From Bradyrhizobium sp. 139 (lineage in GTDB: Bacteria > Pseudomonadota > Alphaproteobacteria > Rhizobiales > Xanthobacteraceae), in NCBI RefSeq assembly GCF_023074175.1, contig NZ_JADPKS010000028.1, positions 62,001-126,000 on the forward strand: DNA of 64,000 nucleotides, in the 5' to 3' direction. Made by a program: the position numbers and the translations under genes. The notes below the pieces were generated by a model. The model was not told the origin of the DNA, did not search any database, and saw only the letters and a list, made by a program, of their open reading frames with translations. Positions 7,826-16,479 of this stretch are shown here, one piece after another. Position 1 is the stretch's first letter. Each line of letters starts with the position of its first letter.

Positions 7826-8452
7826 TCAGATTCCGAGCGCCTTGAGGGCGTTCCCGACGTCGCGGGGCGAGGTCACGTGCACCGCGGTCAGGCCGCGCGA
7901 CCGCGCTCCTTCGATGTTCTCGCCAAGATCATCGAAGAACACGATACGGTTCGCCGGCATGCCGATCGCGGCCACGACATGGTCGAAGGCCTCCGCATCC
8001 GGTTTGCGCAGGCCGATGCTGGACGACAGATAGAGCTCGCGGAAATGGCCGAGCAGGCCGGCATATTCCTTCGAGAAGTAGTCCACATGCGGGCGGTTGG
8101 TGTTGGAGAAGGCGTAGAGCGGCATCCGCTTTGCCGCGCGCGGCAACAGCTCGGCGATGTCGGGCATCTCGCCGGCGAAGATCGCGTTCCAGCCCTCCAG
8201 GAACTGCGCGTCCGAAATGCCGATCCCGAGCGAGACGCGCAGCGAGTCAAAATAGGCCTCGTCGCTGATCTTGCCGACCTCGTGCAGCCGGTAGGCTTCG
8301 CTGTCCCGGACATAGCGCGCAACGATGGCTTCCGGCTTGCAGCCGGCATGTCCCGCCCAGCACGCGATCGCCTTGGAGAAATCGATGTCGAGCACGACGC
8401 GCCCGAGATCGAACAGAAGCGCGTCCGCGCTGCCGGGAGAGAGCGAGTTCAT
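7826..8452 (-). CDS. HAD-superfamily hydrolase, YihX-like sugar phosphatase
   Basis: 208 residues. All four HAD motifs are present: LLFDLGRVVLDIDF (nucleophile D15), ALYAFSNTNRPHV, GLRKPDAEAF (lysine) and RIVFFDDLGENIEGA (metal acids). The FDLG form, with Gly at the +2 position, and the SNTN motif are typical of YihX-type alpha-D-glucose-1-phosphate phosphatases. It is cytoplasmic. It follows the hydroxyacid dehydrogenase gene by 13 bases on the same strand and is probably cotranscribed. The true substrate is not determined by the sequence. Confidence 0.85.
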   Translation of the reverse strand: MNSLSPGSADALLFDLGRVVLDIDFSKAIACWAGHAGCKPEAIVARYVRDSEAYRLHEVGKISDEAYFDSLRVSLGIGISDAQFLEGWNAIFAGEMPDIAELLPRAAKRMPLYAFSNTNRPHVDYFSKEYAGLLGHFRELYLSSSIGLRKPDAEAFDHVVAAIGMPANRIVFFDDLGENIEGARSRGLTAVHVTSPRDVGNALKALGI

Positions 8453-8465
8453 TGCATCCTTTCAC

Positions 8466-9599
8466 TCAATATCGATATGGGTCGTGGTCGAACAGCGGGA
8501 ACGCGCTGAACACGCTCGGCGCATTCGTTGCGGTCGCCTGGTGCAGGCAGGACTTGTTGACCTCGGCGAACGAGGTGGCGCCCAAAAGGCCGAGGCAGCG
8601 CAGCACCTCGTCCTCCAGCAGCTCCAGCATCCGTCTCACGCCGGCTTCGCCGGCCGCCGCCAGCGCCCAGCACTGCAGCCGGCCGATGCCGACCATGTCC
8701 GCACCCGCCGCGATCGCCTTGACGATGTCGGTGCCGCGGCAGAAGCCGCCATCGACCATGATCCTGGCGCGGCCCTTCACCGCCTCGACGATCTCGGGCA
8801 GCACATGCATGGCGCCGCGGCCGTGATCGAGCTGGCGGCCGCCATGGTTGGAGACGTAGATCCACTCGACGCCATGATCAATCGCAATCTGCGCGTCCTC
8901 GGCGGTGGCGATGCCCTTCAGGATGAGCGGAATTTTGAACTTGTCCTTGACCATCTTCACGGTCCGCCACTCCAGACCCTTCTGGTAATCGCCGCCGGTG
9001 GCGCGCAGGCGGCTCTCGCGAACATAGCGCTTGGCAATGTCGCGTTCGCGACGGCTGTAATGGGCGGTGTCAACGGTCAGGCAGAAGGCGGCGTAGGCGT
9101 TCTTCTCGCTCCGGCTGACGACATCGGCGACGAAGTCGTCGTCACCGCGCACATAGAGTTGATAGAGCCGCAGCGCATTAGGGGCGGCTTCGGCGGTCTT
9201 CTCCAGGCCGGGCTCGGATACCGAACTCAGCATGTGCGCGGCGCCGAAGGTGCCGCAGGCGCGGGCGACGCTGGCCGCGCCATGCGGGTCGAAGGTCTCC
9301 AGTGCGCCGACGGGGGCCAGCACCACCGGCAGGCGCATCTTGCGCCCGAACAGCTCGACCGAGCCGTCGACATTGCGGACGTCGCGCAGCACGCGCGGCC
9401 GGAAGGCGATTTCGTCCAGCGCCATTCGGTTGCGGCGCATCGTGGTCTCGGTCTCGGCAGCGCCGACGATATAGTCCCAGGCGTTCTGGTTCAGGTTGGT
9501 GCGCGCCTTCCGAACGAATTCGTGCAGGTTCTGGAATAGCTCGTTGCTAGCGCCGAGTTCGACGTTCCTTTCCGGCTGGATGCGGGGCGCGTCGTTCAT
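8466..9599 (-). CDS. FMN-dependent 2-hydroxyacid (L-lactate-type) dehydrogenase/oxidase
   Basis: 377 residues from ATG 9599, which has an excellent GGGAGGAC ribosome-binding site; the longer frame starting at 9635 lacks this. It has the alpha-hydroxyacid oxidase TIM barrel: WDYIVGAAETETTMRRNR at the N terminus, PVVLAPVGALETFDPHGA for FMN binding, and the catalytic His/Arg stretch WIYVSNHGGRQLDHG. MVDGGFCRGTDIVKA and GADMVGIGRLQCWAL bind the FMN phosphate. It oxidises an L-2-hydroxyacid such as lactate to the 2-oxoacid. There is no obvious membrane anchor. It is probably in an operon with the HAD phosphatase downstream. It diverges from the S41 peptidase across a 298-base gap. Confidence 0.88.
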   Translation of the reverse strand: MNDAPRIQPERNVELGASNELFQNLHEFVRKARTNLNQNAWDYIVGAAETETTMRRNRMALDEIAFRPRVLRDVRNVDGSVELFGRKMRLPVVLAPVGALETFDPHGAASVARACGTFGAAHMLSSVSEPGLEKTAEAAPNALRLYQLYVRGDDDFVADVVSRSEKNAYAAFCLTVDTAHYSRRERDIAKRYVRESRLRATGGDYQKGLEWRTVKMVKDKFKIPLILKGIATAEDAQIAIDHGVEWIYVSNHGGRQLDHGRGAMHVLPEIVEAVKGRARIMVDGGFCRGTDIVKAIAAGADMVGIGRLQCWALAAAGEAGVRRMLELLEDEVLRCLGLLGATSFAEVNKSCLHQATATNAPSVFSAFPLFDHDPYRY

Positions 9600-9672
9600 T
9601 GTTGTCCTCCCGAGAATTTGAAGTCTTATTGTCATCGCCTATCGCGTCCGGCCCTCCAAAACCATCTTAAAA

Positions 9673-9686
9673 TCGCATAGCTGCGA
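9673..9686. promoter_or_regulatory. Small palindrome in the divergent promoter region
   Basis: TCGCA TAGC TGCGA, 5-bp perfect arms, in the 298-base region between the divergent dehydrogenase and peptidase genes. It could be an operator. Nothing else in 9600-9897 looks like a gene. Confidence 0.25.
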
Positions 9687-9897
9687 CGCGTGGGCCGATT
9701 CCCGCTTTGCGCGAAATGGTTTCGGAACGTTGCCAAAAGTTTAGCCGGGGGCGAAGGGATTTTTACGGTGTAGCCGCCAGCGTGGCGTCCCGGCCTTGAA
9801 GAAACCAGAATGGTATTGTGAACAACGGGCTGGATCGCCATTTGCATGGCACCTCCCAAGCCCAAAGCAAGCTCCAAGCAAGAAGGCCAGCCTATCC

Positions 9898-11235
9898 ATG
9901 CGGAAAACCCTGCTGTTCCCCCTGGGCGCGCTCACGGGAGCCTGTCTGACCCTTTTGGTAGCCAGCCCGCACGGCGGAGTATGGGCGGCACGGGCGGCGG
10001 CGCGCGCGGATGATGCCTATTCCCGGCTCAATTTGTTCGGCGAAGTGTTCGAGCGGGTCAAGGCGAGCTATGTCGAGAAGCCCGACAATTCCAAACTGAT
10101 CGAGGGCGCGATCGCCGGCATGGTGACCTCGCTCGATCCGCATTCGCGCTACATGAACGACAAAGCCTGGACCGAGATGCAGGAGACCACCTCCGGCGAG
10201 TTCGGCGGGCTCGGCATCGAGGTCACGATGGAGGAGGGCCTCGTCAAGGTGGTCTCGCCGATCGACGACACGCCGGCGTCAAAGGCCGGCATCATGTCAG
10301 GCGACCTTATCAGCAAGATCGACGGCGATGCCGTGCAGGGCATGACGCTCGAGCAGGCTGTCAACAAGATGAAGGGGCCGGTCGATACCCAGACCAAGCT
10401 CACCATCGTGCGCAAGGGTGCCGACGCCCCGCTCGATGTCGCGATCAAGCGCGAGATCATCCATGTGCGTCCGGTGCGCTTCCACGTCGAGAACGGCGAC
10501 ATCGGCTATATCCGCGTCACCTCGTTCAACGAGCAGACCACCGACGGCCTGAAGAAGGCGATCGCGTCGATCTCCAAGGACGTCCCGCCCGAGAAGCTCG
10601 TGGGCTACGTGATGGACCTGCGCAACAATCCGGGCGGATTGCTCGACCAGGCCGTGTCGGTGTCGAGCGCGTTCCTTCAGCGCGGCGAGGTCGTTTCGAC
10701 CCGCGGCCGCAATCCGGAAGAGACCCAGCGCTTCACCGCGCGTGGCGGCGACTTCACCAAGGGCAAGCCGCTGGTGGTTCTGGTCAACGGCGGTTCGGCC
10801 TCGGCCTCGGAGATCGTGGCCGGCGCGCTGCATGACCACAAGCGCGCAACGCTGATCGGCACACGCTCGTTCGGTAAGGGCTCGGTGCAGACCATCATTC
10901 CGCTCGGCGCCGGCAACGGCGCGCTGGCGCTGACCACGGCGCGCTACTACACGCCGTCGGGCCGCTCGATCCAGGCCCAGGGCATCGCGCCCGACATCGA
11001 GATCCTCCAGGATGTGCCGCCCGAGCTGAAGGGCCGGATGGACACCATGGCGGAGTCCCAGATGCGCGGCCATCTGTCGGCCGCCGACGGTACCGAGCAG
11101 ACAGGATCGCAATCCTACGTCCCGCCGGAAGAGAAGGACGACAAGGCCTTGCATACGGCCTACGACTTTCTGCACGGCGTCACCGCGAATGCGGTCGCCG
11201 CCAAGCCCGCGCCGAAGGCTGCGGTGCCGAACTAA
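9898..11235 (+). CDS. ctpA: S41-family C-terminal processing protease
   Basis: 445 residues from ATG 9898 (MRKTLLFPLGALTGA begins a signal peptide; the longer frame upstream has no such logic). Order: signal peptide/anchor (1-30), N-terminal helical region ending DPHSRYMN, PDZ domain (about 105-185, GLGIEVTMEEGLVKVVSP), then the S41 protease core with DLRNNPGGLLD, NGGSASASEIVAGAL (catalytic Ser) and SFGKGSVQT (K327). It acts in the periplasm on protein C termini and envelope targets. The C-terminal 60 residues are low-complexity and alanine/proline-rich. It is monocistronic, with a strong hairpin terminator at 11257. Confidence 0.93.
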   Translation: MRKTLLFPLGALTGACLTLLVASPHGGVWAARAAARADDAYSRLNLFGEVFERVKASYVEKPDNSKLIEGAIAGMVTSLDPHSRYMNDKAWTEMQETTSGEFGGLGIEVTMEEGLVKVVSPIDDTPASKAGIMSGDLISKIDGDAVQGMTLEQAVNKMKGPVDTQTKLTIVRKGADAPLDVAIKREIIHVRPVRFHVENGDIGYIRVTSFNEQTTDGLKKAIASISKDVPPEKLVGYVMDLRNNPGGLLDQAVSVSSAFLQRGEVVSTRGRNPEETQRFTARGGDFTKGKPLVVLVNGGSASASEIVAGALHDHKRATLIGTRSFGKGSVQTIIPLGAGNGALALTTARYYTPSGRSIQAQGIAPDIEILQDVPPELKGRMDTMAESQMRGHLSAADGTEQTGSQSYVPPEEKDDKALHTAYDFLHGVTANAVAAKPAPKAAVPN

Positions 11236-11256
11236 GCCTTACGATGTCCAGATATC

Positions 11257-11284
11257 GCCCGGGAGCGGATGACCGCTCCCGGGC
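11257..11284 (+). terminator. Rho-independent-type terminator after the S41 peptidase
   Basis: A perfect 12-bp stem GCCCGGGAGCGG / CCGCTCCCGGGC with an ATGA loop, 21 bases after the stop, followed by a partly T-rich stretch (GTATTCGTTT). It can also serve the convergent EamA gene. Confidence 0.8.
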
Positions 11285-11332
11285 GTATTCGTTTGGGACG
11301 CTGCAACGACGCGACTTCCAGGGTCACATCGG

Positions 11333-12184
11333 TCAAGCGCTCGGTCTCAGCTGTGTCATGGCGACGCCGGAGATCGCGAGCAGTCCACCGACAATCAACT
11401 TTGGGGTGATGTGTTCGCCAAGGAACAGCACGCTCGACATCAGGGCGAACACCGGAAGCAGCAGACCGAAGGGTGCGATGCGGCTCATGGAGCAATGGGC
11501 GATCAACCAGAACCAAAGGCCAAACCCGACAATTCCTCCGATGAAAATCGTGTAGGCGAGCGTCAGCCAGCCACGTCCATCCGCCGCGGCAAGGCTCGCG
11601 ATTTGTCCATACTCAAAGAGCAGTGACATCAACATCACCTGCGGCACCGTGAACAACGACGACCATCCCATCAACATCAGGGGATCAAAAGGGCCGAAGC
11701 GTTTCGTCAAGACGTTGGACACGGCGAATGCGAAGGCCGCCGCGACCACAAGCAGTAGCGGAAGGGCGTTTGCCGACAGACCGGGCGCCGCTGCCAGCAC
11801 GACCACGCCTGCGAACGCAAGCACCACGCCGGCGGAGGTGGTTAGCGACGGCCTCTCGGCGAGCAACGGCCAGGCCAACAGGACGGTGAAGGGCGTGGCG
11901 AGTTGGTATGCGACGGCCGACATGCTTCCCGAGCCGAGCCCAAGGCCAACATAGAACAGCCCGAAGTTCAGTCCACCGAGGAAAATCGAAATAGCTGCGA
12001 TCGGGCCGAACTGCCGACGCGTGGGTTTTTTGACGAATGGAACGAGCAGCATCGCGATCGCCAGGAAGCGCAGTGCGAGGAAGAAGAGAGGGGGAAACTC
12101 CGTAACGCCCACCTTGATGGCCACGAACTGATAACCCCAGAGCAGGGGGACGGCCACGGCACAGATGATCTGGATGGCGGACAT
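11333..12184 (-). CDS. EamA/DMT-family exporter
   Basis: 283 residues from ATG 12184, with AAAGGAAT upstream; the frame continues further upstream, but those residues overlap the TetR gene. Ten predicted helices fall in two EamA repeats: MSAIQIICAVAVPLLWGYQF opens the first, and LLLVVAAAFAFAVSNVLTKR opens the second. The family exports amino acids and small metabolites across the inner membrane. It lies 88 bases downstream of a TetR gene on the same strand. That gap contains an AGACC..C.GTC palindrome also found upstream of tetR, so repression by this TetR is likely. Confidence 0.88.
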   Translation of the reverse strand: MSAIQIICAVAVPLLWGYQFVAIKVGVTEFPPLFFLALRFLAIAMLLVPFVKKPTRRQFGPIAAISIFLGGLNFGLFYVGLGLGSGSMSAVAYQLATPFTVLLAWPLLAERPSLTTSAGVVLAFAGVVVLAAAPGLSANALPLLLVVAAAFAFAVSNVLTKRFGPFDPLMLMGWSSLFTVPQVMLMSLLFEYGQIASLAAADGRGWLTLAYTIFIGGIVGFGLWFWLIAHCSMSRIAPFGLLLPVFALMSSVLFLGEHITPKLIVGGLLAISGVAMTQLRPSA

Positions 12185-12200
12185 GGCATCATTCCTTTCA

Positions 12201-12214
12201 AGACCGTTCGGTCC
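12201..12214. promoter_or_regulatory. Putative TetR operator in front of the EamA gene
   Basis: A GACC GTTC GGTC palindrome within AGACCGTTCGGTCC, 16 bases upstream of the EamA start. It matches the site at 12899-12912 at 9 of 14 positions (AGACCnnnCnGTCn). Confidence 0.5.
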
Positions 12215-12272
12215 AGATATTGGCGCGCTGACGGCGGAGGTGTCCAAGGCCGTTGTCCTGATGACGGGTTGT

Positions 12273-12887
12273 CTACCTGATGAAGCGGTCGAGAAGGGCG
12301 TCAACGGTGGCCTGCGACGCGCTCCGTGTCGGCGCCGTTTTGCCGACCACGCGCAGCCCCTCGACGAAACAGACGAGAATTCTGGCGGCACTTGAAGGCT
12401 CAACGCCGTCGGCCAACCTGCCCGCCGCCTTCGCGCGGGAAAGTGCATCGGCCAACCCGGCCTCCATGGCTTCGAAAAAGCTCCCGATGCGACGACCAAC
12501 GTCGGCATCCTGACCAGCCAGTTCCATGGCCGTGGCCACCAGCAGGCATCCGCGCCGACCTTTGGCACCGCTCGTTCGGTCAACATACCCGGCAAGGAAC
12601 GCCCGCAGGCCGTCCACCGGCTCCCGGCGGGACGCGAGTTCGACATCCATCCGTTTCAAGGCATCGGCGACGTAGCGATCAAGCGCGAGCAAGAACAGCG
12701 AGTGCTTGTCGCCGAAAGCGGCATAGAGGCTGCCCCGCGAGAGCTTCGTCGCACGAAGAAGGTCCGGCAGCGCCGTGGCGTGATAGCCACGCGACCAGAA
12801 CACACCCATCGCGCGTTCGACGGCGGCTTCCGTGTCGAAACCTCGGGGCCGGCCACGGGGCAACTGCACTGGGATTCGGTGACGCAT
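12273..12887 (-). CDS. TetR-family transcriptional repressor
   Basis: 204 residues from ATG 12887. The N-terminal helix-turn-helix is clear: FDTEAAVERAMGVFWSRGYH, then LPDLLRATKLSRGSLYAAFG and DKHSLFLLALDRYV. The C-terminal ligand domain contains GRRGCLLVATAMELAGQDADV, typical of the YxaF/NemR-like group (TetR_C). It probably represses itself and the downstream EamA exporter, releasing when it binds the exported compound or a related signal (inference from layout and the two matching palindromes). The frame runs open further upstream into the GGDEF-EAL gene's 3' end, but that extension is antisense-like noise. Confidence 0.9.
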   Translation of the reverse strand: MRHRIPVQLPRGRPRGFDTEAAVERAMGVFWSRGYHATALPDLLRATKLSRGSLYAAFGDKHSLFLLALDRYVADALKRMDVELASRREPVDGLRAFLAGYVDRTSGAKGRRGCLLVATAMELAGQDADVGRRIGSFFEAMEAGLADALSRAKAAGRLADGVEPSSAARILVCFVEGLRVVGKTAPTRSASQATVDALLDRFIR

Positions 12888-12898
12888 TGCCGATATAT

Positions 12899-12912
12899 AG
12901 ACCAAACAGTCT
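12899..12912. promoter_or_regulatory. Putative TetR autoregulatory operator
   Basis: AGAC CAAACA GTCT, an interrupted palindrome 11 bases upstream of the tetR start and next to an AT-rich TATATAG stretch that could be its -10. It shares AGACCnnnCnGTC with the site before the EamA gene. Confidence 0.55.
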
Positions 12913-12976
12913 TTAATTCCAAGCGGCCCCGCTTGGCCCCATGAACTGACGATCGCGCCTGTGTGGGGACAGATCC

Positions 12977-15700
12977 CTAGCTCGCCTCGCGGCGGTGGCT
13001 TTCCTTGCCGCCGCGCTGGGCAAGGCGGCTGCGGTGCAGCGCGAACAGCTCCAGCACCTTGTCGGCCGGCTTCGCGGCGCTGAACAGATAGCCCTGCATC
13101 TCCGAGCAGCCGAGCGCGCGGAGCAGGCGCTGCTGCTCCTCGGTCTCGACGCCCTCGGCCGTGGTGGTCATGCGGCGGGCGGCAGCTAAGTTGACGACGG
13201 CTTGCACGATGCTGGCGGAGCCGTCGGGACCGGCGATGTCGTTGACGAAGCAGCGGTCGATCTTGATCTTGTCGAACGGGAAGCGGTGCAGATAGCTCAG
13301 CGAGGAGTAGCCGGTGCCGAAATCGTCGAGCGCGATGCGCACGCCGATGGCGCGGAGCTGGTGCAGGATCGCAAGCGCGGTGTCGTCGTCGCGGATCAGT
13401 ACGGCCTCGGTGATCTCGAGCTCGAGCCGGCTCGCCGGCAAATTGGAGGCGGCAAGGGCCGCCATGATCTTCAGCGCCAACGTGCCGCTCTTGAATTGAA
13501 CCGGCGAGACGTTGACGGCGAGGCGGATGTCGTCGGGCCAGTTGGCGGCATCGCGGCAGGCGGTTGCCAGCACCCATTCGCCGATCTCGTTGATCAGGCC
13601 GGTGTCTTCGGCGATCGGGATGAACTCGGCGGGCGAGACCATGCCGCGCTCGGGATGGCGCCAGCGCACCAGCGCCTCGCAGCCGGTGATGCGGTCGTCC
13701 TTCAGGGCGAGGCAGGGCTGGTAGTAGACCTCGAGCCCGCCATAGGCGATAGCGTGGCGCAGATCGATCTCGAGCTGGCGCCGCTCGCGAATCTTGGCGT
13801 CCATCTCCGGCTCAAAGAAGCGATAGGTCCGGCGTCCTGCGGCCTTGGCGGCGTACATCGCCATGTCCGCGTTCTTCAGGATCTGGTCCAGCACCGTGCC
13901 GTGTGCCGGCGCCAACGCGATGCCGATGCTGGCGTCGCTGGTGAGATGATGGCCCATGCAGTCGAACGGCGTGCGGATGGCCTCGAAGACCCGCGCGACG
14001 AGATCGCTAACCTGCTCCAGCGACGTCACCGCGCTTTGCACGATGGCGAATTCGTCGCCGCCGAGCCGCGCCACGAAGTCCGCCGGGCCTGCGCAGCGGC
14101 GCAGACTCCGCGCGACCGATTTCAACAGCTCGTCGCCGACGAGATGGCCGAGTGCGTCGTTGACGCCCTTGAACTCGTCGATGTCGATGTAATGCACCGC
14201 GATCTCTTCCTCGCCGGCGATGGCAGCCAGCTCTTCGCGCAGATGCTCGTGGAACAGGGTGCGGTTGGGCAGATCGGTCAGCGCATCATAGTGGGCGAGG
14301 TGGGTGATGCGCTCCTCGGTCCGCCGGCGCTCGGTGACGTCTTCGTGGGTCGCCACCCAGCCGCCGTCCGCGAGCGGCTCGTTAAGGATGTGGATCGAGC
14401 GCCCGTCGGACGTATCGACCACCATGGAGTTGCGCACATGGATGTCGCGCAGCACGCGCGCGACATACGAGTCCAGGTCGCCTGTGAACGAGCCGGTGGC
14501 CTTGCGGTGCGCAATGATGTCGTGGAAACTACAGCCGGGTCTCACGACATCGGCCGACAGCCCGTACATCTCGATGTAGCGCTGGTTGCACACCACGAGC
14601 CGCCGCTCGGCGTCGAACAGCAGCAGGCCCTGCGTCATGTTGTTGACGGCTCGGTCGAGGCGCTGTTTCTCCAGCGTCAGTCGCTCGCGGGAGGCACGGT
14701 GCTGCTCCAGGAGCTTGCGCACGATCGCGATCAGCACGCCCGCAATGGCGAGCGCGGAGGCGCTTGCAACCGAGATCAGGATGCCAATCTGTTCGCGCCA
14801 GTCCGTCAGCGCGGCCGTGCGCGTCATGGTGGCCATCATCAGGATCGGGAAGTGGGGCAGGGCGCGCGAGGAGATCAGCCGGTCCTCACCGTCGACGGGG
14901 CTCATGAAGCGGCCGACGAAATGATCGAGCCCGAAGACCCTCTGATGCTCGAACGGGCCGGCCTTGAAATTCCTGCCCATCAATTCGCTGGAATGGGGAT
15001 AGCGGGCGAGCAGCGTGCCGTCCCGATGCAGCATCGAGATCGTCGCGCCCCCGCCGAGCACGACGGAGGCGAAGAATTTCTCGAAACTGGCAGGCTCGAT
15101 GCCGCGCCCGACCACCCCCATGAATTCGCCGTTCGGCCCGACGATCTTGCGGATGATCAGGATGGTCCATTCGCCGGAGATGCGGCTGTGCACCGGCTCG
15201 ATCAGCACGTCGGGTGCATGCGGATCATATCTGAAAGTCCGGAAATAGGCGCGATCGGCAACGTTGACCTTTGGTGCCGGCCATGTCGTTGAGGAGTTGA
15301 TCAGGTTGCCGTCGGCATCGATGATGTTGACGCCGCCCATATAGGGCAGCGCCTCGATCTTGGAACGGAGCATCCGGTGGATGTCCTGGCCGGAGAGGCG
15401 TTTGCGATAGTCCTCCGCGCTCGCAATCCCGTTTGCGCGAACATGGTCGACGAAGTCCTTCTGGATGACCGCGAAATCCTGCAATTGCTGGTCGAAATGA
15501 TGGGTGAGCAGCAGCACGGTGTTTTCCAGCTCGCGGCCGGAGTTGCGCAGCGCGCGTTCGCGAAAGTTCTGCGCCATCAGCGTGGCACCGATGGCGATCG
15601 CGGCGATCAGGAATATCCCACCCACCACCAGCCAGCGGATCGGCCCGCTGCGGACGAGCGCTGCCTGGTCGAAGAGGCGACTGCCGAATCTCGTCATCAT
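12977..15700 (-). CDS. Membrane-bound GGDEF-EAL cyclic-di-GMP enzyme with Cache and PAS domains
   Basis: 907 residues. Two membrane helices (around 22-45 and 308-330) flank a periplasmic double-Cache sensor. A PAS domain follows (about 355-465, LDRAVNNMTQGLLLFDAERR), then GGDEF (RLGGDEFAIV near 548) and EAL (CEALVRW near 675, DDFGTGYSSLSYL, KIKIDRCFV). Both catalytic signatures are intact, so it could make and degrade c-di-GMP; the direction is not decidable here. Output would be motility or biofilm control in response to a periplasmic ligand. The start MMTRF may be 15700 or 15697. It lies upstream of tetR on the same strand, with its own promoter region. Confidence 0.93.
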   Translation of the reverse strand: MMTRFGSRLFDQAALVRSGPIRWLVVGGIFLIAAIAIGATLMAQNFRERALRNSGRELENTVLLLTHHFDQQLQDFAVIQKDFVDHVRANGIASAEDYRKRLSGQDIHRMLRSKIEALPYMGGVNIIDADGNLINSSTTWPAPKVNVADRAYFRTFRYDPHAPDVLIEPVHSRISGEWTILIIRKIVGPNGEFMGVVGRGIEPASFEKFFASVVLGGGATISMLHRDGTLLARYPHSSELMGRNFKAGPFEHQRVFGLDHFVGRFMSPVDGEDRLISSRALPHFPILMMATMTRTAALTDWREQIGILISVASASALAIAGVLIAIVRKLLEQHRASRERLTLEKQRLDRAVNNMTQGLLLFDAERRLVVCNQRYIEMYGLSADVVRPGCSFHDIIAHRKATGSFTGDLDSYVARVLRDIHVRNSMVVDTSDGRSIHILNEPLADGGWVATHEDVTERRRTEERITHLAHYDALTDLPNRTLFHEHLREELAAIAGEEEIAVHYIDIDEFKGVNDALGHLVGDELLKSVARSLRRCAGPADFVARLGGDEFAIVQSAVTSLEQVSDLVARVFEAIRTPFDCMGHHLTSDASIGIALAPAHGTVLDQILKNADMAMYAAKAAGRRTYRFFEPEMDAKIRERRQLEIDLRHAIAYGGLEVYYQPCLALKDDRITGCEALVRWRHPERGMVSPAEFIPIAEDTGLINEIGEWVLATACRDAANWPDDIRLAVNVSPVQFKSGTLALKIMAALAASNLPASRLELEITEAVLIRDDDTALAILHQLRAIGVRIALDDFGTGYSSLSYLHRFPFDKIKIDRCFVNDIAGPDGSASIVQAVVNLAAARRMTTTAEGVETEEQQRLLRALGCSEMQGYLFSAAKPADKVLELFALHRSRLAQRGGKESHRREAS

Positions 15701-15947
15701 GCTCGATCATTACCGTGCACACGCCAGGGTCAACTCTCGGCCCTGGAAACATCCGTTGGTTTACGGGAACTGGGTGGAGGCGAAGTTAGGAAGCGCGGTT
15801 AACGCGTCATGAATGGACGCGCACAAAAGCAATCAATGCCCGGGGCGGCCGGCATTGCGCTTGCCATCATCACCATCGTGAACGGCATGGGCAGCAGGCT
15901 CAGCGCAAATTCGGATCGATCAGCAGGTCACGGAAGTAGCGGCGCGC

Positions 15948-16478
15948 TCAGGCGCGGTAGTGGCCCGACTTGCCGCCGAGCTTCTCGACGAGATGGATGC
16001 CCTCGATGCGCACGCCGCGTTCCACCGCTTTGATCATGTCGTAGATGGTGAGGCAGGCGACCGAAACGGCCGTGAGCGCCTCCATCTCGACGCCGGTCGG
16101 ACCCGTCACCTTCACGCTGGCCCGGACGAGGCAGCCCGGCAGTTTCGCGTCGGGCTCGATGTCGACCGTGACCTTCGACAGGGCGAGGGGATGACAGAGC
16201 GGGATCAGCTCCGAGGTGCGCTTGGCGGCCATGATGCCGGCGATGCGCGCGGTGCCGAGCACGTCGCCTTTTTTGGCGTTGCCCGAGACGATGAGATCAA
16301 GCGTCGCCTTGGTCATGATGACGCGGCCTTCGGCGACCGCGAGCCGCTCGGTCGACGCCTTGTCCGACACGTCCACCATCCGGGCCTCGCCGGAGGCGGC
16401 GATATGGGTGAGGGCAGGGCCGGCCGTCTTGGAAGGCTTGGTCTTGGAAGGCTTGGTCTTCGAGGGCTTGCGCGCCAT
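15948..16478 (-). CDS. moaC: Cyclic pyranopterin monophosphate synthase MoaC
   Basis: 176 residues. MoaC forms cyclic pyranopterin monophosphate, the first molybdopterin intermediate, together with MoaA. Hallmarks are [20 protein letters not shown], the [19 protein letters not shown] core, [20 protein letters not shown] and the C-terminal GGKSGHYRA. The N terminus carries an unusual [15 protein letters not shown] extension encoded by tandem 15-base repeats. It is the last gene of a ppiD-trpD-trpC-moaC run, starting 1 base after the trpC stop, so it is certainly cotranscribed. Confidence 0.96.
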   Translation of the reverse strand: MARKPSKTKPSKTKPSKTAGPALTHIAASGEARMVDVSDKASTERLAVAEGRVIMTKATLDLIVSGNAKKGDVLGTARIAGIMAAKRTSELIPLCHPLALSKVTVDIEPDAKLPGCLVRASVKVTGPTGVEMEALTAVSVACLTIYDMIKAVERGVRIEGIHLVEKLGGKSGHYRA

Positions 16479-16479
16479 G

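Noticed and set aside
13202..15292. 696-codon open frame on the plus strand
   Set aside because: Antisense to the GGDEF-EAL gene; the translation is low in hydrophobic structure and has no domain.
15900..15950. Short in-frame continuation after the moaC stop (ARRYFRDLLIDPNLR)
   Set aside because: It is only readthrough of the moaC frame past its TGA; it is 15 codons long, with no start and no reason to think it is translated.
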